NCBI GenBank assembly: GCA_963745405.1
Contig: CAVUWY010000003.1
Location: forward strand, 186,001 to 250,000
Source of the DNA: C-114 sp963745405
GTDB taxonomy: Bacteria; Chloroflexota; Limnocylindria; Limnocylindrales; CSP1-4
Length of the DNA stretch: 64,000 nucleotides
Reading direction: 5' to 3'
Shown: piece by piece, positions 41,958 to 51,118 of the stretch
Layout of the letters: each line of letters begins with the position of its first letter
How positions within the stretch are numbered: position 1 is the first letter of the stretch
Notes under the pieces: model-generated
Databases searched by the model: none
Seen by the model: only the letters and a program-made list of their open reading frames with translations
What the model was told of the DNA's origin: nothing
Position numbers and translations under genes: made by a program

Positions 41958-43754
41958 GTGACCCGGCGTTCGTGCGACGGCGCCGGTCTCCTCGCCGCGT
42001 TCCGCAGTGCGGTCGCCAACCTCGAGGCGCACGTCGAGGAGATCAACGCCCTCAACGTCTTTCCCGTCCCCGACGGCGACACGGGGACGAACATGCTGGC
42101 GACCGTCGAGCGGGCCCTCCAGGAGGCCGAGGCGGTGGCCGGCGAGCCCGCCTTCACCATCGCCGCGGCCATCAAGCGGGGAGCCCTCTACGGCGCCCGC
42201 GGCAACTCCGGGGTCATCGCCAGCCAGATCTTCGGCGGGATGGCCGACGGGCTCGGGACGAAGCGCCGCTTCACCGGCCTCGACCTCGCCTTCGCCCTGC
42301 GGACCGGCGCCGAACGGGCCTACCAGGCGGTGAGCCAGCCGGTCGAAGGGACGATCCTGACCGTCATCCGCGAAGCGGCCGACGCCGCGGTCGCGGCCGC
42401 CGAGCGCGACCCCGACATCGAGCCCGTCCTCGCCGCCACGGTCGACGCGGCCGACCGGTCGGTGGCTCGAACCCCGACCCTGCTGCCGATCCTCCGCGAG
42501 GCCGGCGTGGTCGACTCCGGCGGCCAGGGGCTCTACCGCCTCCTCCAGGGGGCACTGCTCCAGGTGGTCGGGCGAACGCCGGGCGAGGTCACGCGAGAGG
42601 CCGGGGCCGCTCGTATCTCCCTTCTCGTCGCCCATGCCGACGAGGGCCACGGCTACGAGACCGTCTACTTCGTCCGGCCCAACGGCCACGGCCGCCTCGA
42701 CCTCGACGCCATGCGCGAGCGACTCAACGCGATCGGCGAGTCGGTCATCGTGGCGGGCGACGGGAGCGAGGCCAAGATCCACGTCCACAACGAGCGCCCC
42801 GACGAGGTCATCGCCTACGGGCTGGCCCTCGGCGACCTGTCCGACATCACGGTCGTGAACCTCGACCACCAGACCCGCGACGTCCGGGAGCGCCGCGTCG
42901 GCGAGCTCGTAGGGAGCGCCCCGGAGCTGCCTTCCGGGGGAGCCGTGGCGGTCGCGGGGGCCGACGCCCCGGGTTCGGCCGCACGTGGGTCGGCGATCGC
43001 CGGCCCGAACGAGACCGCGGAGCTCGACGCGGCGGCGGGCGTGAGGACCACGCCGCCGGCGATGTGGATCGACCCGCGGGCCCGGGACGGTGCGACCCTC
43101 GCGCTGGCCGTCGTCGCGGTCGCCGCCGGCGACGGGCTCATCTCGGAGTTCAAGGCTCGCGGCGCGTCGGCGGTCGTCACCGGCGGACAGACCGCCAACC
43201 CCTCGACGGGCGAGCTGCTCGCGGCCGTCGACCGGCTCAATGCGGCCGAGGTCGTGCTCCTGCCGAACAACCGCAACGTCGTGCTGGCGGCGAGCCAGGT
43301 CGCAACCCTCGCGACCCGGCCGGTCCACGTCGTGCCGACCCGGAACGCCATCGAGGGCCTGGAGGCGATCCTCGCCGTCGCACCGGGACTCGACGTGGCA
43401 GCCAACGTCGCCCGGATGGCCGAGCAGAGCCGATCTGTCCGGACGTTCCAGGTGACGCGGGCGGTCCGCGACGCCCGGGTCAGCGGGCGTCGGGTGAAGA
43501 AGGGCCAGGCCATCGTCCTCGATCCCGACGACGGGCTCGTCGCCGCGGATCGGGACGCAACGAAGGCGATCCTCGCCGCATTCGGCACCCTGAAGCAGGG
43601 CTTCGAGGCGGTCAACGTCCTCTACGGCGAGGGGACCGACCTCGCCGAGGCCGAGGGTCTGGCGGCCCGGCTGGCCGAGGCTTACCCCGGCGTCGAAGTG
43701 GACGTCGGGCACGGGGGCCAGCCGCTCTACCCCTTCCTAATCGCGGTCTGGTAG
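41958..43754 (+). CDS. fakA: fatty acid kinase-like DAK domain protein
   Basis: A 598-residue protein of the FakA family, which phosphorylates fatty acids carried by FakB (DegV) proteins. The N-terminal DAK2 domain has NVFPVPDGDTGTNM (ATP-Mg binding aspartates), GARGNSGVIASQIFGG and VVDSGGQGLYRLLQG. The C-terminal half holds KIHVHNERPDEVI and the VVTGGQTANPSTGELLAA region. No fakB gene is in the window. GTG start, 78 nt after Asp23; asp23-fakA-recG is a known order. Confidence 0.92.
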   Translation: MTRRSCDGAGLLAAFRSAVANLEAHVEEINALNVFPVPDGDTGTNMLATVERALQEAEAVAGEPAFTIAAAIKRGALYGARGNSGVIASQIFGGMADGLGTKRRFTGLDLAFALRTGAERAYQAVSQPVEGTILTVIREAADAAVAAAERDPDIEPVLAATVDAADRSVARTPTLLPILREAGVVDSGGQGLYRLLQGALLQVVGRTPGEVTREAGAARISLLVAHADEGHGYETVYFVRPNGHGRLDLDAMRERLNAIGESVIVAGDGSEAKIHVHNERPDEVIAYGLALGDLSDITVVNLDHQTRDVRERRVGELVGSAPELPSGGAVAVAGADAPGSAARGSAIAGPNETAELDAAAGVRTTPPAMWIDPRARDGATLALAVVAVAAGDGLISEFKARGASAVVTGGQTANPSTGELLAAVDRLNAAEVVLLPNNRNVVLAASQVATLATRPVHVVPTRNAIEGLEAILAVAPGLDVAANVARMAEQSRSVRTFQVTRAVRDARVSGRRVKKGQAIVLDPDDGLVAADRDATKAILAAFGTLKQGFEAVNVLYGEGTDLAEAEGLAARLAEAYPGVEVDVGHGGQPLYPFLIAVW

Positions 43755-43756
43755 CG

Positions 43757-46003
43757 GTGGCGGCCGCTGCCACCCCTCGTCGTCGGGCCGCGGCGGCGAC
43801 GAACCGGCGCGCACCCGCCGCGCCGCCACCGACCGACCCCGCCGAGCTGCTCGAGACGCCGATCTCGGACAGCGGCCTCGCCGCGATCGGCGTCCTCCGC
43901 AGGACCCTGCCGCGACTCGGGGTCGTAACCGTCCGCGACCTCCTCTTCCACCTGCCCCGTCGCTACGACGACCTGCGGGTGATGCGCACCCTGGCCGAGC
44001 TTCGCGAGCTGCCGGACGGCGAGCCGGTGAGCATCCGGGCGACGGTCAAGGAGCTCCGCATCGAGCCGACCTTCCGACGCAGGGTCCAGCGGACCGTCGC
44101 CCGGCTCGAGGACGAGACCGGCGAGGCGGACGCGGTCTGGTTCGGGCGTCGCTTCATCGAGCGACGCCTCGCGCCGGGCGCGCCGGTCATCGTGTCCGGC
44201 AAGGTCAAGCAGCGGGGCTTCGCGCCCGTCATCGACAACCCCGACTTCCAGGTCGACGACGGCTCGGCCCTCCTCCACGCCGGTCGGATCGTGCCGGCCT
44301 ATCGGTTGACGACAGGGCTCAACGCCGCCCGGCTCCGGGCGGCGATCCGCGAGGCGCTCGACCGGACCGCCGGCGGCTTCGCCGAGTACCTGCCGGCCGA
44401 GGTCCGCGAGGCGGAGACCCTGGTCGGCATCGACGGAGCGGTCGAGCAGGCCCATTTCCCGGACTCGTTCGAGGCGCGAGATCGGGCCCTCCGGCGACTC
44501 GCCTTCGACGAGCTCCTCGCCCTCCAGCTCGGGATGGTCGAGCGGCGGCGCCAGCGCGGCCGGAGCCTGAGCGTGCGGATCGCCGTGCCGGACGAGGTCG
44601 AGACCCGGGTGCGGGCCGCCCTCGGCGAGGAACTGGCGCGGCGGGTCGGCCGGCCGGTCGAGCTGACGGCGGACCAGGTCGTCGCGATCGACGCCATCCG
44701 GGCGGACCTGGCGGCGACCGAGCCGATGCTCCGCCTCCTCCAGGGCGACGTCGGGTCGGGCAAGACCGCGGTCGCCGCGCATGCCCTCGCCCTCGCCGCG
44801 CTGGACGGGCGCCAGGGCGCCCTGCTCGCCCCGACCGACCTGCTGGCGCGCCAGCACAGCGAGACGATCGGCTCGCTCCTCGACGGCCTGCCGATCGGGG
44901 TGACCCTGTTGACCGGCTCACTGCCGGCCGAGGCGAAGCGCAAGGCCAACGAGGCGATCGAGAGCGGCCAGGCGGGCGTCGTCATCGGGACCCATGCGCT
45001 CCTCTCCGAATCGGTGACGTTCGCCCGACTCGGTCTGGTCGTCATCGACGAGCAGCATCGTTTCGGGGTCGAGCAGCGCGGCCAGCTCGAGGCCAAGGCC
45101 GCCGGTACCGTCCCCCACGTCCTCCTCATGACCGCCACGCCGATCCCGCGGACGGTCGGCCAGGTCCTCTACGCCGACCTCGACGTCACCGACCTCCGTT
45201 CCGCACCGGCCGGCCGCGTCCCGATCCGGACCGGCATCCGCCACCCGAGCCAGCTCGAGGGGACGTGGGAGCGCGTCCGGACTGAGGCGGCCGCCGGCCA
45301 TCGGACCTTCGTCGTCGTGCCCCTCATCGTGGCCGGTGGCGAGGCCGGCAGCGGAGACGACGACGTCGAGGACGTCGGGTCGAGCGCCGTGGCCGCGGAG
45401 ACCGAGGCGGTCCGACTCGCGGCCCTGCTCGATCCGCTTCGGGTCGGCCTCGTCCACGGCCGGATGAAGGCCGCCGACCGCGACGCGGAGATGAGCCGCT
45501 TCCGCGACGGCGAACTCGACGTGCTGGTCGGCACGACCGTCGTGGAGGTCGGCGTCGACGTGCCGGCGGCGACGATGATGATCGTCGAGGGTGCCGAGCG
45601 ATTCGGTCTCGCCCAGCTCCACCAGCTCCGGGGTCGGGTCGGCCGCGGACTCATCGAGTCGTTCTGCGTCCTCGTCTCCGATTCGACCGACCCGGTCGCC
45701 CGGGCCCGCCTCGACGCACTGGCGGCGACCCGCGATGGGTTCGTCCTCGCCGAGGAGGACTTCGCCCTGCGCCGCGAGGGCGACGTGCTCGGCTTCGCCC
45801 AGAGCGGCTTCCCGCGGCTGCGGGTCGCATCTCTCCAGCGCGACGATCATCGCGAGCTGGCCGTGGCTGCCCGCCACCATGCCGAGGCACTGCTCGACGA
45901 GGACGGCCGGCTTCGTCCCGAAGCGGGCTCAGCCCTCCGCCGTGAGCTCGAAAGCGGCTGGCTCTCCCGCCTGTCGACCGCCGAGCCGTCGACGAGTGCC
46001 TGA
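43757..46003 (+). CDS. recG: ATP-dependent DNA helicase RecG
   Basis: Branch-migrating helicase that regresses stalled forks and resolves Holliday junctions. 748 residues: wedge/OB domain (GEPVSIRATVKELRI), Walker A LLQGDVGSGKTAVAAHA, DEQH box (VVIDEQHRFGVEQRGQ), TATPIPRT and the motif QLHQLRGRVGRG. GTG start two bases after the fakA stop, with the Ala-rich opening before the fold at about residue 40. Upstream codons in this frame overlap fakA and are not part of the gene. Confidence 0.97.
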   Translation: MAAAATPRRRAAAATNRRAPAAPPPTDPAELLETPISDSGLAAIGVLRRTLPRLGVVTVRDLLFHLPRRYDDLRVMRTLAELRELPDGEPVSIRATVKELRIEPTFRRRVQRTVARLEDETGEADAVWFGRRFIERRLAPGAPVIVSGKVKQRGFAPVIDNPDFQVDDGSALLHAGRIVPAYRLTTGLNAARLRAAIREALDRTAGGFAEYLPAEVREAETLVGIDGAVEQAHFPDSFEARDRALRRLAFDELLALQLGMVERRRQRGRSLSVRIAVPDEVETRVRAALGEELARRVGRPVELTADQVVAIDAIRADLAATEPMLRLLQGDVGSGKTAVAAHALALAALDGRQGALLAPTDLLARQHSETIGSLLDGLPIGVTLLTGSLPAEAKRKANEAIESGQAGVVIGTHALLSESVTFARLGLVVIDEQHRFGVEQRGQLEAKAAGTVPHVLLMTATPIPRTVGQVLYADLDVTDLRSAPAGRVPIRTGIRHPSQLEGTWERVRTEAAAGHRTFVVVPLIVAGGEAGSGDDDVEDVGSSAVAAETEAVRLAALLDPLRVGLVHGRMKAADRDAEMSRFRDGELDVLVGTTVVEVGVDVPAATMMIVEGAERFGLAQLHQLRGRVGRGLIESFCVLVSDSTDPVARARLDALAATRDGFVLAEEDFALRREGDVLGFAQSGFPRLRVASLQRDDHRELAVAARHHAEALLDEDGRLRPEAGSALRRELESGWLSRLSTAEPSTSA

Positions 46004-46628
46004 CGCCGGACGCGTCATCGCCGGCACGGCCGCCGGACGACGCCTCCGTGCGCCGGGACCCGGCACCCGACCGCTGGCCGACCGGGTCAAGCAGACGCTC
46101 TTCGCGATCCTCGAGCCGGACCTGCCCGGAGCCTCCGTCCTCGACCTGTTCGCCGGCAGCGGCGCGGCGGGGATCGAGGCGCTCTCGCGCGGTGCCGCCT
46201 CGGTCGTCTTCGTGGAGCGCGACGCCGCGGCCATCCGGACCATCGAGGACAACCTCCGGACGACTCGGCTCGCCGGACCGGCGGCGATCGTGGTCCGGGC
46301 CGACGCCGTCGCCCGGCTCGGTGGAGCTTCGCGGACGCCCGCGCCCTTCGACCTCGTCATCGTCGATCCGCCGTACGCGGACACGGCGGCCCTGAGCGCG
46401 GTCCTCGAGCGGCTGGGGGCCGCCGATGCCCCGCTCCGCCCGGGCGGCCGGGTCGTCGTCAAGCACTTCTGGCGGGACCGCCCGCCGGACCACGTCGGGC
46501 TGCTAGCATCGGAGCGCGAGCGTCGCTTCGGCGAGACGGCGCTGACGTTCCTGCGCCGGGTCGACCCCCAGGCGTCGGCGGCGTCCGGGGAGCCGGCAGG
46601 ATCGGCGGCGGTCGAGGAGGATCGATGA
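45996..46628 (+). CDS. rsmD: 16S rRNA (guanine966-N2)-methyltransferase
   Basis: A 210-residue SAM methyltransferase. It opens with VIAGTAAGRRLRAPGP and TRPLADRVKQTLFAIL, then VLDLFAGSGAAGIEALSRG (motif I) and the catalytic VIVDPPYAD (DPPY). GTG start overlapping recG by 8 nt. rsmD-coaD is a conserved pair. Confidence 0.95.
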   Translation: MPDAGRVIAGTAAGRRLRAPGPGTRPLADRVKQTLFAILEPDLPGASVLDLFAGSGAAGIEALSRGAASVVFVERDAAAIRTIEDNLRTTRLAGPAAIVVRADAVARLGGASRTPAPFDLVIVDPPYADTAALSAVLERLGAADAPLRPGGRVVVKHFWRDRPPDHVGLLASERERRFGETALTFLRRVDPQASAASGEPAGSAAVEEDR

Positions 46629-47134
46629 GCGAACCACGCATCGCGGTCTACCCCGGTTCGTTCGATCCGATGACGAACGGCCATCTCGACGTCGTCGGCC
46701 GCGCGGCGGCCGTCTTCGACCGGGTCGTCGTTGCGGTCCTCGGCAATCCCCGCAAGCAGCCGCTCCTCTCGACGGCGGATCGAGTCGCCATCGTCCGGGC
46801 CGGACTCGACGGGACGCTCGAGCCGCAGATGGCCGGCCGCATCGACGTGGCGGCGTTCGACGGGTTGACCGTCGACTTCTGCCATGCCCAGGGCGCTCGC
46901 TCGATCGTCCGCGGACTGCGGGCCATCTCCGACTTCGAGACGGAGATCCAGCTCGCCCACAACAACCGCATCCTCGCCCCGGACGTCGACACGGTCTTCT
47001 TCATGACCTCGCTCGCCCACGGCTATGTGAGCTCGAGCCTCGTCAAGGAGATCGCGACCTTCGGGGGCGATATCTCGGCTATGGTCCCGCCGGCCGCTGC
47101 CGCCGCGCTCGGGCGTGCCCTTCGGCACGCCTAA
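46625..47134 (+). CDS. coaD: phosphopantetheine adenylyltransferase
   Basis: Fourth step of coenzyme A synthesis. 169 residues with YPGSFDPMTNGHLDVVGRA (T-x-x-H), LGNPRKQPLLS, FCHAQGARSIVRGLR and VSSSLVKEIA. ATGA overlap with rsmD. Confidence 0.97.
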   Translation: MSEPRIAVYPGSFDPMTNGHLDVVGRAAAVFDRVVVAVLGNPRKQPLLSTADRVAIVRAGLDGTLEPQMAGRIDVAAFDGLTVDFCHAQGARSIVRGLRAISDFETEIQLAHNNRILAPDVDTVFFMTSLAHGYVSSSLVKEIATFGGDISAMVPPAAAAALGRALRHA

Positions 47135-47198
47135 GGCTGCTCAGCCCGTGCCATAATCCGGCGAACCGCGGTCATCGAGCGGGCAGGAGGCCGGTCCC

Positions 47199-47738
47199 AT
47201 CGACATCATCTTCCTCGTCGAGCGGCTCGAGTCGATCATCGCGAACGGCAAGAAGCTGCCGCTGACGAACAACGTCGTCGTCGACCAGGTCGCCGCCCTC
47301 GATCTCATCGACCAGCTGCGGGTCGCCGTCCCCGAGGAGGTCCGGGCCGCGAAGCGGATCAATTCCGAGGGCGAGCGGATCATCGAGAAGGCCCAGGAGG
47401 AGGCGGAGCGGATCGTCGCCCGGGCTCAGGAACAGGCGGCCTTCCTCATCGACGAGCGCGGCCTGACCCAGGCGGCCGAGGACGAGAGCCGCCGCATCAT
47501 CGGCGAAGCCGAGGGCGTCGGCGACGACATCCGGCGGGGTGCCGACGAGTACGCCGCATCGGTCCTCATCGGCCTCGAGGGGGACGTCGTCAAGACCCTC
47601 CAGAGCATCAAGAAGGGCATCGCCCTCCTCGACGAGCGGCGGGCGACCCTGCGCGGTGAGGAGGATGGGCTCGGCGACGAGCACGACGTCGACCTCTTCG
47701 GCGAAGAGGAGGCGGCCGGAGCTCCCGTCCGGTCGTGA
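47199..47738 (+). CDS. DivIVA/F0-b-like coiled-coil protein, ATC start
   Basis: The frame 47199-47738 (179 residues) begins IDIIFLVERLESIIANGKKL. It continues as a long charged coiled coil (EGERIIEKAQEEAERIVARA) with an acidic end. Homologs of this position, between coaD and DUF177, normally begin M-D-I. A perfect AGGAGG (47185-47190) lies 8 nt before an ATC, exactly where ATG is expected. In-frame, no ATG, GTG or TTG occurs between the upstream TAA and the stop. Initiation at ATC (or a base error) is thus inferred. DUF177 begins in its stop. Confidence 0.85.
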   Translation: MDIIFLVERLESIIANGKKLPLTNNVVVDQVAALDLIDQLRVAVPEEVRAAKRINSEGERIIEKAQEEAERIVARAQEQAAFLIDERGLTQAAEDESRRIIGEAEGVGDDIRRGADEYAASVLIGLEGDVVKTLQSIKKGIALLDERRATLRGEEDGLGDEHDVDLFGEEEAAGAPVRS

Positions 47739-48328
47739 GCGACGGGGGAAGCCCCGAGCTCGACGCGCCCATGCGGCCGGCGGACCCGGGCGGCCAGCTC
47801 AGCTTCAACGTCGCCCGCCTGCTCGCCGAGGGCCACGGTGCGACCCGCGCCTACCCGGTCGCCGGCGTGATCCTCGATCTCGGTGACGACCTCCGCCAGG
47901 CCGATCCGCTGGAAGGCGCGATCCATCTCACCCGGACCAACCGGGGGCTCTTCGTCAGCGGCCGCCTCACCGCGAGCCTCGAGTCGGCCTGCAGCCGATG
48001 CCTTCGTTCGATCGAGGTGCCCATCACGCTCGAGATCGACGAGGAGGCCCTGCCGTCCGTCGATCCGGCGACCGGAGCGCCGCTCGACACCACCGCCGAG
48101 CCCGACATCCTCCGCCTCACCGACCACCACGAGCTCGAGCTCGGTGAGACGGTCCGCGAGGCGATGTGGCTGGCCGAACCGATCGCGCCCCTGTGCCGGC
48201 CGGACTGCCCCGGCCTGTGTCCCGAGTGCGGGCTCGAGATGGCCACCGGCAGCCACGACCACCCGGTGTCGGACATCGATCCTCGCCTCGAAGCGCTCCG
48301 CGGGTTCGTCCCCGACCGACCGTCCTGA
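47735..48328 (+). CDS. YceD/DUF177 family protein
   Basis: A 197-residue protein with two zinc-type CxxC sites: CSRC in the middle and, near the end, CRPDCPGLCPECGLEMATGS. These and ACSRCLRSIEVPITLEIDE are DUF177 hallmarks. The gene normally stands directly before rpmF, as here, and is implicated in 23S rRNA/50S biogenesis in some bacteria. GTG start in a 4-nt overlap. Confidence 0.93.
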   Translation: MSDGGSPELDAPMRPADPGGQLSFNVARLLAEGHGATRAYPVAGVILDLGDDLRQADPLEGAIHLTRTNRGLFVSGRLTASLESACSRCLRSIEVPITLEIDEEALPSVDPATGAPLDTTAEPDILRLTDHHELELGETVREAMWLAEPIAPLCRPDCPGLCPECGLEMATGSHDHPVSDIDPRLEALRGFVPDRPS

Positions 48329-48423
48329 GCCGGTGGGTCGTTACGAGTCGTACATCGGCCCGCTATCACTCGTCGTCCACCGGCTTCCTACCCCTCGTCG
48401 CCCATCCAAGCCATCCCGTCATG

Positions 48424-48658
48424 CCCGCTGAGGCGGGGCCTGCCGATTCCCTGCATGGGATGAAAGAACACGACCTCCCTTGCACGGGACGCAACAACGG
48501 GTCCTCGGAGCGCAATCGAGTGACCGAACCTTGCACCGGATGCAAGCATCCGGCCGATAGCGAGCTGGGAGCCCGTTTCCTTGCACGAGATGCAAGGAAC
48601 GGATCGGATCGCGCGACCGGAACCGCTCGGTCGGGCTCGTTGTTGCATGGGCGACAAG
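48424..48658. repeat. palindromic repeat cluster between DUF177 and rpmF
   Basis: Five 16-nt imperfect palindromes of the form TTGCAyNGGATGCAAG lie at 48451, 48480, 48531, 48581 and 48643. The best are TTGCACCGGATGCAAG and TTGCACGAGATGCAAG. The spacing is 29, 51, 50 and 62 nt. A different hairpin (CCCGC/GCGGG, 48424-48437) precedes them. They could be multiple operators, RNA hairpins or a REP-like family. No supported gene lies in 48329-48845. Confidence 0.7.
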
Positions 48659-48699
48659 TCGGGCACCATCGGCGCCCTGGACGCGGTTCACCCCGTTCC

Positions 48700-48728
48700 G
48701 TGACGGGAGGCCCGCGACCGGGTAGACT
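48700..48728 (+). promoter_or_regulatory. promoter of rpmF-plsX
   Basis: GTGACG (48700-48705) and TAGACT (48723-48728) are separated by 17 nt, 117 nt upstream of rpmF and downstream of the palindrome cluster. Confidence 0.5.
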
Positions 48729-48845
48729 CTCCCGTCGGTCCCCCCTTGGAGCGCGGTCGAGTGCGCCCGACCAGGACGGCCCGGCGACAACGAACGACCG
48801 ATCGCGTGACGGCCCGAGCGCGATCCCGAAAGGAGCCCCGACACC

Positions 48846-49049
48846 ATGGGTGTCCCCAAGCGACGCGTCTCGCACGCCCGGCAGGGTGAGCGTCGCGCGC
48901 ACCTCGCGATCACGCTGCCGGCCCTCGACGAATGCCCGCACTGCCACCAGCCGAAGCGCCAGCACCACGTCTGCCCTAACTGCGGCTACTACGATGGGCG
49001 CCAGGCGATCGAGCTCAAGCAGACGACCGACGAGCGCAGGTCCTCCTGA
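48846..49049 (+). CDS. rpmF: 50S ribosomal protein L32
   Basis: A 67-residue protein that opens MGVPKRRVSHARQGERRAHL and has a zinc ribbon with two CxxC-type knuckles (ECPHCHQPK, HVCPNCGYYDGR). AAAGGAG precedes the ATG by about 10 nt. rpmF-plsX is the widespread order linking translation with phospholipid synthesis. Confidence 0.97.
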   Translation: MGVPKRRVSHARQGERRAHLAITLPALDECPHCHQPKRQHHVCPNCGYYDGRQAIELKQTTDERRSS

Positions 49050-49125
49050 CCTGCCGGTGCACCGATGACCTCGGCGGGACGCCCACCCTCGACGCCGGGA
49101 TCGGGACGCCGATGATCGAGAACAC

Positions 49126-50271
49126 GTGGACCTGAGCTCGGTCCGATCCATCGCGGGCGCGCGACGGGTCCGGGTCGCGGTCGACGCCATGGGCGGTGAC
49201 TTCGGGCCCTCGGAGATCGTGCCGGGGGTCCTCGCCTATGCGCTGGCCCACCCCGAGACCGACATCACCCTCGTCGGCGACGAGTTCGTCGTCGCGAGCC
49301 TGCTCGGGGCAGATCCGCCGGCCACCATCGACGTCGTCCATGCCGGCTCGGTCGTCGACATGGACGAGCAGCCGGCGGCGGCCGTCCGCCGCAAGCGCGA
49401 TGCGTCCATCAACGTGGCGATGCGCCTCGTCCGCGACGGCCACGCCGATGCGATCGTGACCGCCGGCCACACCGGAGCCGCTGTGGCCTCGGCGATCCTC
49501 CTCCTCCATCGCCTGCCCGGGGTCGATCGGCCGGCCCTCGCGGTCCAGATGACGACGGCCAAGGGACCCTTCGTCCTGCTCGACATCGGGGCTACCACCG
49601 ACAGCACCGGCCTCAACCTCGCCCAGTACGCCACGATGGGGGCGCTCTACGCAGAGCGGGTCCTCGGGGTGGTCAGGCCGACCGTCGCCCTCCTCTCGAT
49701 CGGCGAGGAGGGCGGCAAGGGTGAGCAACGGGTCCAGGAGGCGACCGAACGGCTGCGGGCCACCGACCTCGCCTTCATCGGCAACGTCGAGGGCCGCCAC
49801 CTCGTCGAGCATGCCGCCGACGTGGTCGTCTGCGACGCGGCCGTCGGCAACGTGACGATCAAGTTCTTCGAGGGCCTGTCGAGCTTCATCCTCCGCGGCC
49901 TGCTGCGAGCGGAGTTCGAGCGCGACCTGCGGGGCCGCCTCGCCTACCTCCTTCTCCGACCGGGCATCGGCCGCATCCGCGAGGTGTTCGACTACGAGAA
50001 GCTTGGCGGCTCGCCGCTCCTCGGCGTTCGCGGCACGGTCCTCATCACCCACGGACGGGCGCGCCGCCGGATGATCGAGTACGCCGTCGCCGTCGGGGCG
50101 GCCGCAGCGCGAGCCGAGATCCCGCAGGCCATCGCCGATGCGTTCCGTAGCGAGGCTTCGGACCACCCGTCAGCCGAGCCGGCGGCCCGCGCAGACGGGG
50201 AACGAGACACCTCACGGGTCGTGGTGCCCGACGCCACCGTCGACGCGGCGGCCCTCGAGGTCCGCCCGTGA
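49126..50271 (+). CDS. plsX: phosphate acyltransferase PlsX
   Basis: Makes acyl-phosphate from acyl-ACP for phosphatidic acid synthesis. The 381-residue protein has the signature VAVDAMGGDFGPSEIVPG, SIGEEGGKGEQRVQEA and the later region FEGLSSFILRGLLRAEFERD. GTG start at 49126 gives about 18 residues before the fold; no good ribosome site, so a start a few codons later is possible. ACP (51119) is nearby. Confidence 0.95.
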   Translation: MDLSSVRSIAGARRVRVAVDAMGGDFGPSEIVPGVLAYALAHPETDITLVGDEFVVASLLGADPPATIDVVHAGSVVDMDEQPAAAVRRKRDASINVAMRLVRDGHADAIVTAGHTGAAVASAILLLHRLPGVDRPALAVQMTTAKGPFVLLDIGATTDSTGLNLAQYATMGALYAERVLGVVRPTVALLSIGEEGGKGEQRVQEATERLRATDLAFIGNVEGRHLVEHAADVVVCDAAVGNVTIKFFEGLSSFILRGLLRAEFERDLRGRLAYLLLRPGIGRIREVFDYEKLGGSPLLGVRGTVLITHGRARRRMIEYAVAVGAAAARAEIPQAIADAFRSEASDHPSAEPAARADGERDTSRVVVPDATVDAAALEVRP

Positions 50272-50582
50272 GCGGACCCCGCCTCGAGGTGAGCGCTTCC
50301 GTCGTCGAGGCGACCGTCCGCCTGGCGGCCCTCGAGGTACCCGGGGTCTGCCGGGTCGGGCGAGGGGGACCGGTCTGGGCCCGCTGGCTCGCCGCGCCGG
50401 CCATCAGCATCGACCGCCGCGATGGTTCCGTCGCGGTCTCGGTGGCCATCGTCGCCCGCCCGGCCCAGCCGCTCGTCCAGCTCACCCGGGCCGTCCGGAC
50501 CTCGATCTCGGCCGCCGTGGAGCGGACCCTCGAGCTGGAGGCCGGACCGATCTCCGTCATCGTCGACGGCATCGGCGTCTGA
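50268..50582 (+). CDS. Asp23/Gls24 family protein, copy 2
   Basis: A 104-residue short Asp23 protein (VVEATVRLAALEVPGVCRVG, GSVAVSVAIVARPAQP, VIVDGIGV). GTG start in a 4-nt overlap with plsX and immediately before nusB, a position that it holds in many Gram-positive genomes. It is a distant paralog of 41487-41879. Confidence 0.85.
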   Translation: MSGPRLEVSASVVEATVRLAALEVPGVCRVGRGGPVWARWLAAPAISIDRRDGSVAVSVAIVARPAQPLVQLTRAVRTSISAAVERTLELEAGPISVIVDGIGV

Positions 50583-50592
50583 GCGCACGGCC

Positions 50593-51087
50593 ATGGGCGA
50601 CCGGCCGTCGGCCGAACCGCGGACGGATCGGGCCCGCTCGGCCCGGGCCGGCAGGCGACTCGCGCTGGCCGCGATCTTCGAAGCCGACTTCGGTCAGCGG
50701 ACCGCGACGGCGATCCTCGAGCGGCACCTGGCCGAGTCCGAGGACGACCCGGCCGCGGCGACCCTCGCCCGCGAGATCGTCGCGACGGTGACCGCGCGAC
50801 GCGACCGGATCGACGCCGAGATCGAGCGCGCAGCGCCCCGCTACCCGGTCGTTTCGATGGCCCCGATGGACCGCGCGCTGCTCCGTTGCGCCCTCGGCGA
50901 GGTGCTACACTCCGCGACGACGCCGGCCCGGGTGGCGATCGCCGAGTGGGTCGAGCTGGCACGGATCTACAGTGGAGAACCGATGCGGCGCCTCGTGAAC
51001 GGCGTGCTCGGACGGGTCGTCTCGGAGACGACGCCGACGATCGCCGGAGGGAGTGCGCCACCACCGCCGGGACACCGCGGCAGCTGA
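50593..51087 (+). CDS. nusB: transcription antitermination factor NusB
   Basis: With NusE, binds boxA RNA and supports rRNA transcription. 164 residues with RRLALAAIFEADFG and the C-terminal helices MDRALLRCALGEVLH and NGVLGRVV. The ATG at 50593 lies 10 nt after Asp23. The last 20 residues are Pro/Gly rich. Confidence 0.92.
   Translation: MGDRPSAEPRTDRARSARAGRRLALAAIFEADFGQRTATAILERHLAESEDDPAAATLAREIVATVTARRDRIDAEIERAAPRYPVVSMAPMDRALLRCALGEVLHSATTPARVAIAEWVELARIYSGEPMRRLVNGVLGRVVSETTPTIAGGSAPPPPGHRGS
50906..50911 (+). promoter_or_regulatory. possible internal promoter for acpP
   Basis: TACACT followed by CCGCG inside nusB, 207 nt before acpP. It has the same -10 plus CCGC form as the tRNA and rplS promoters; no clear -35. 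Confidence 0.3.
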
Positions 51088-51118
51088 CCAGCGCAGCCCA
51101 CCCACCGAGGAGACCAGA

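Noticed and set aside
41876..46003. Single 1375-codon frame that would fuse sequence over fakA to RecG
   Set aside because: The first 627 codons are fakA read out of frame and have low-complexity Arg/Pro/Gly composition; RecG starts at GTG 43757.
48451..48658. Repeat cluster as a CRISPR array
   Set aside because: Repeats are only 16 nt, diverged and unevenly spaced, and no cas gene is nearby.
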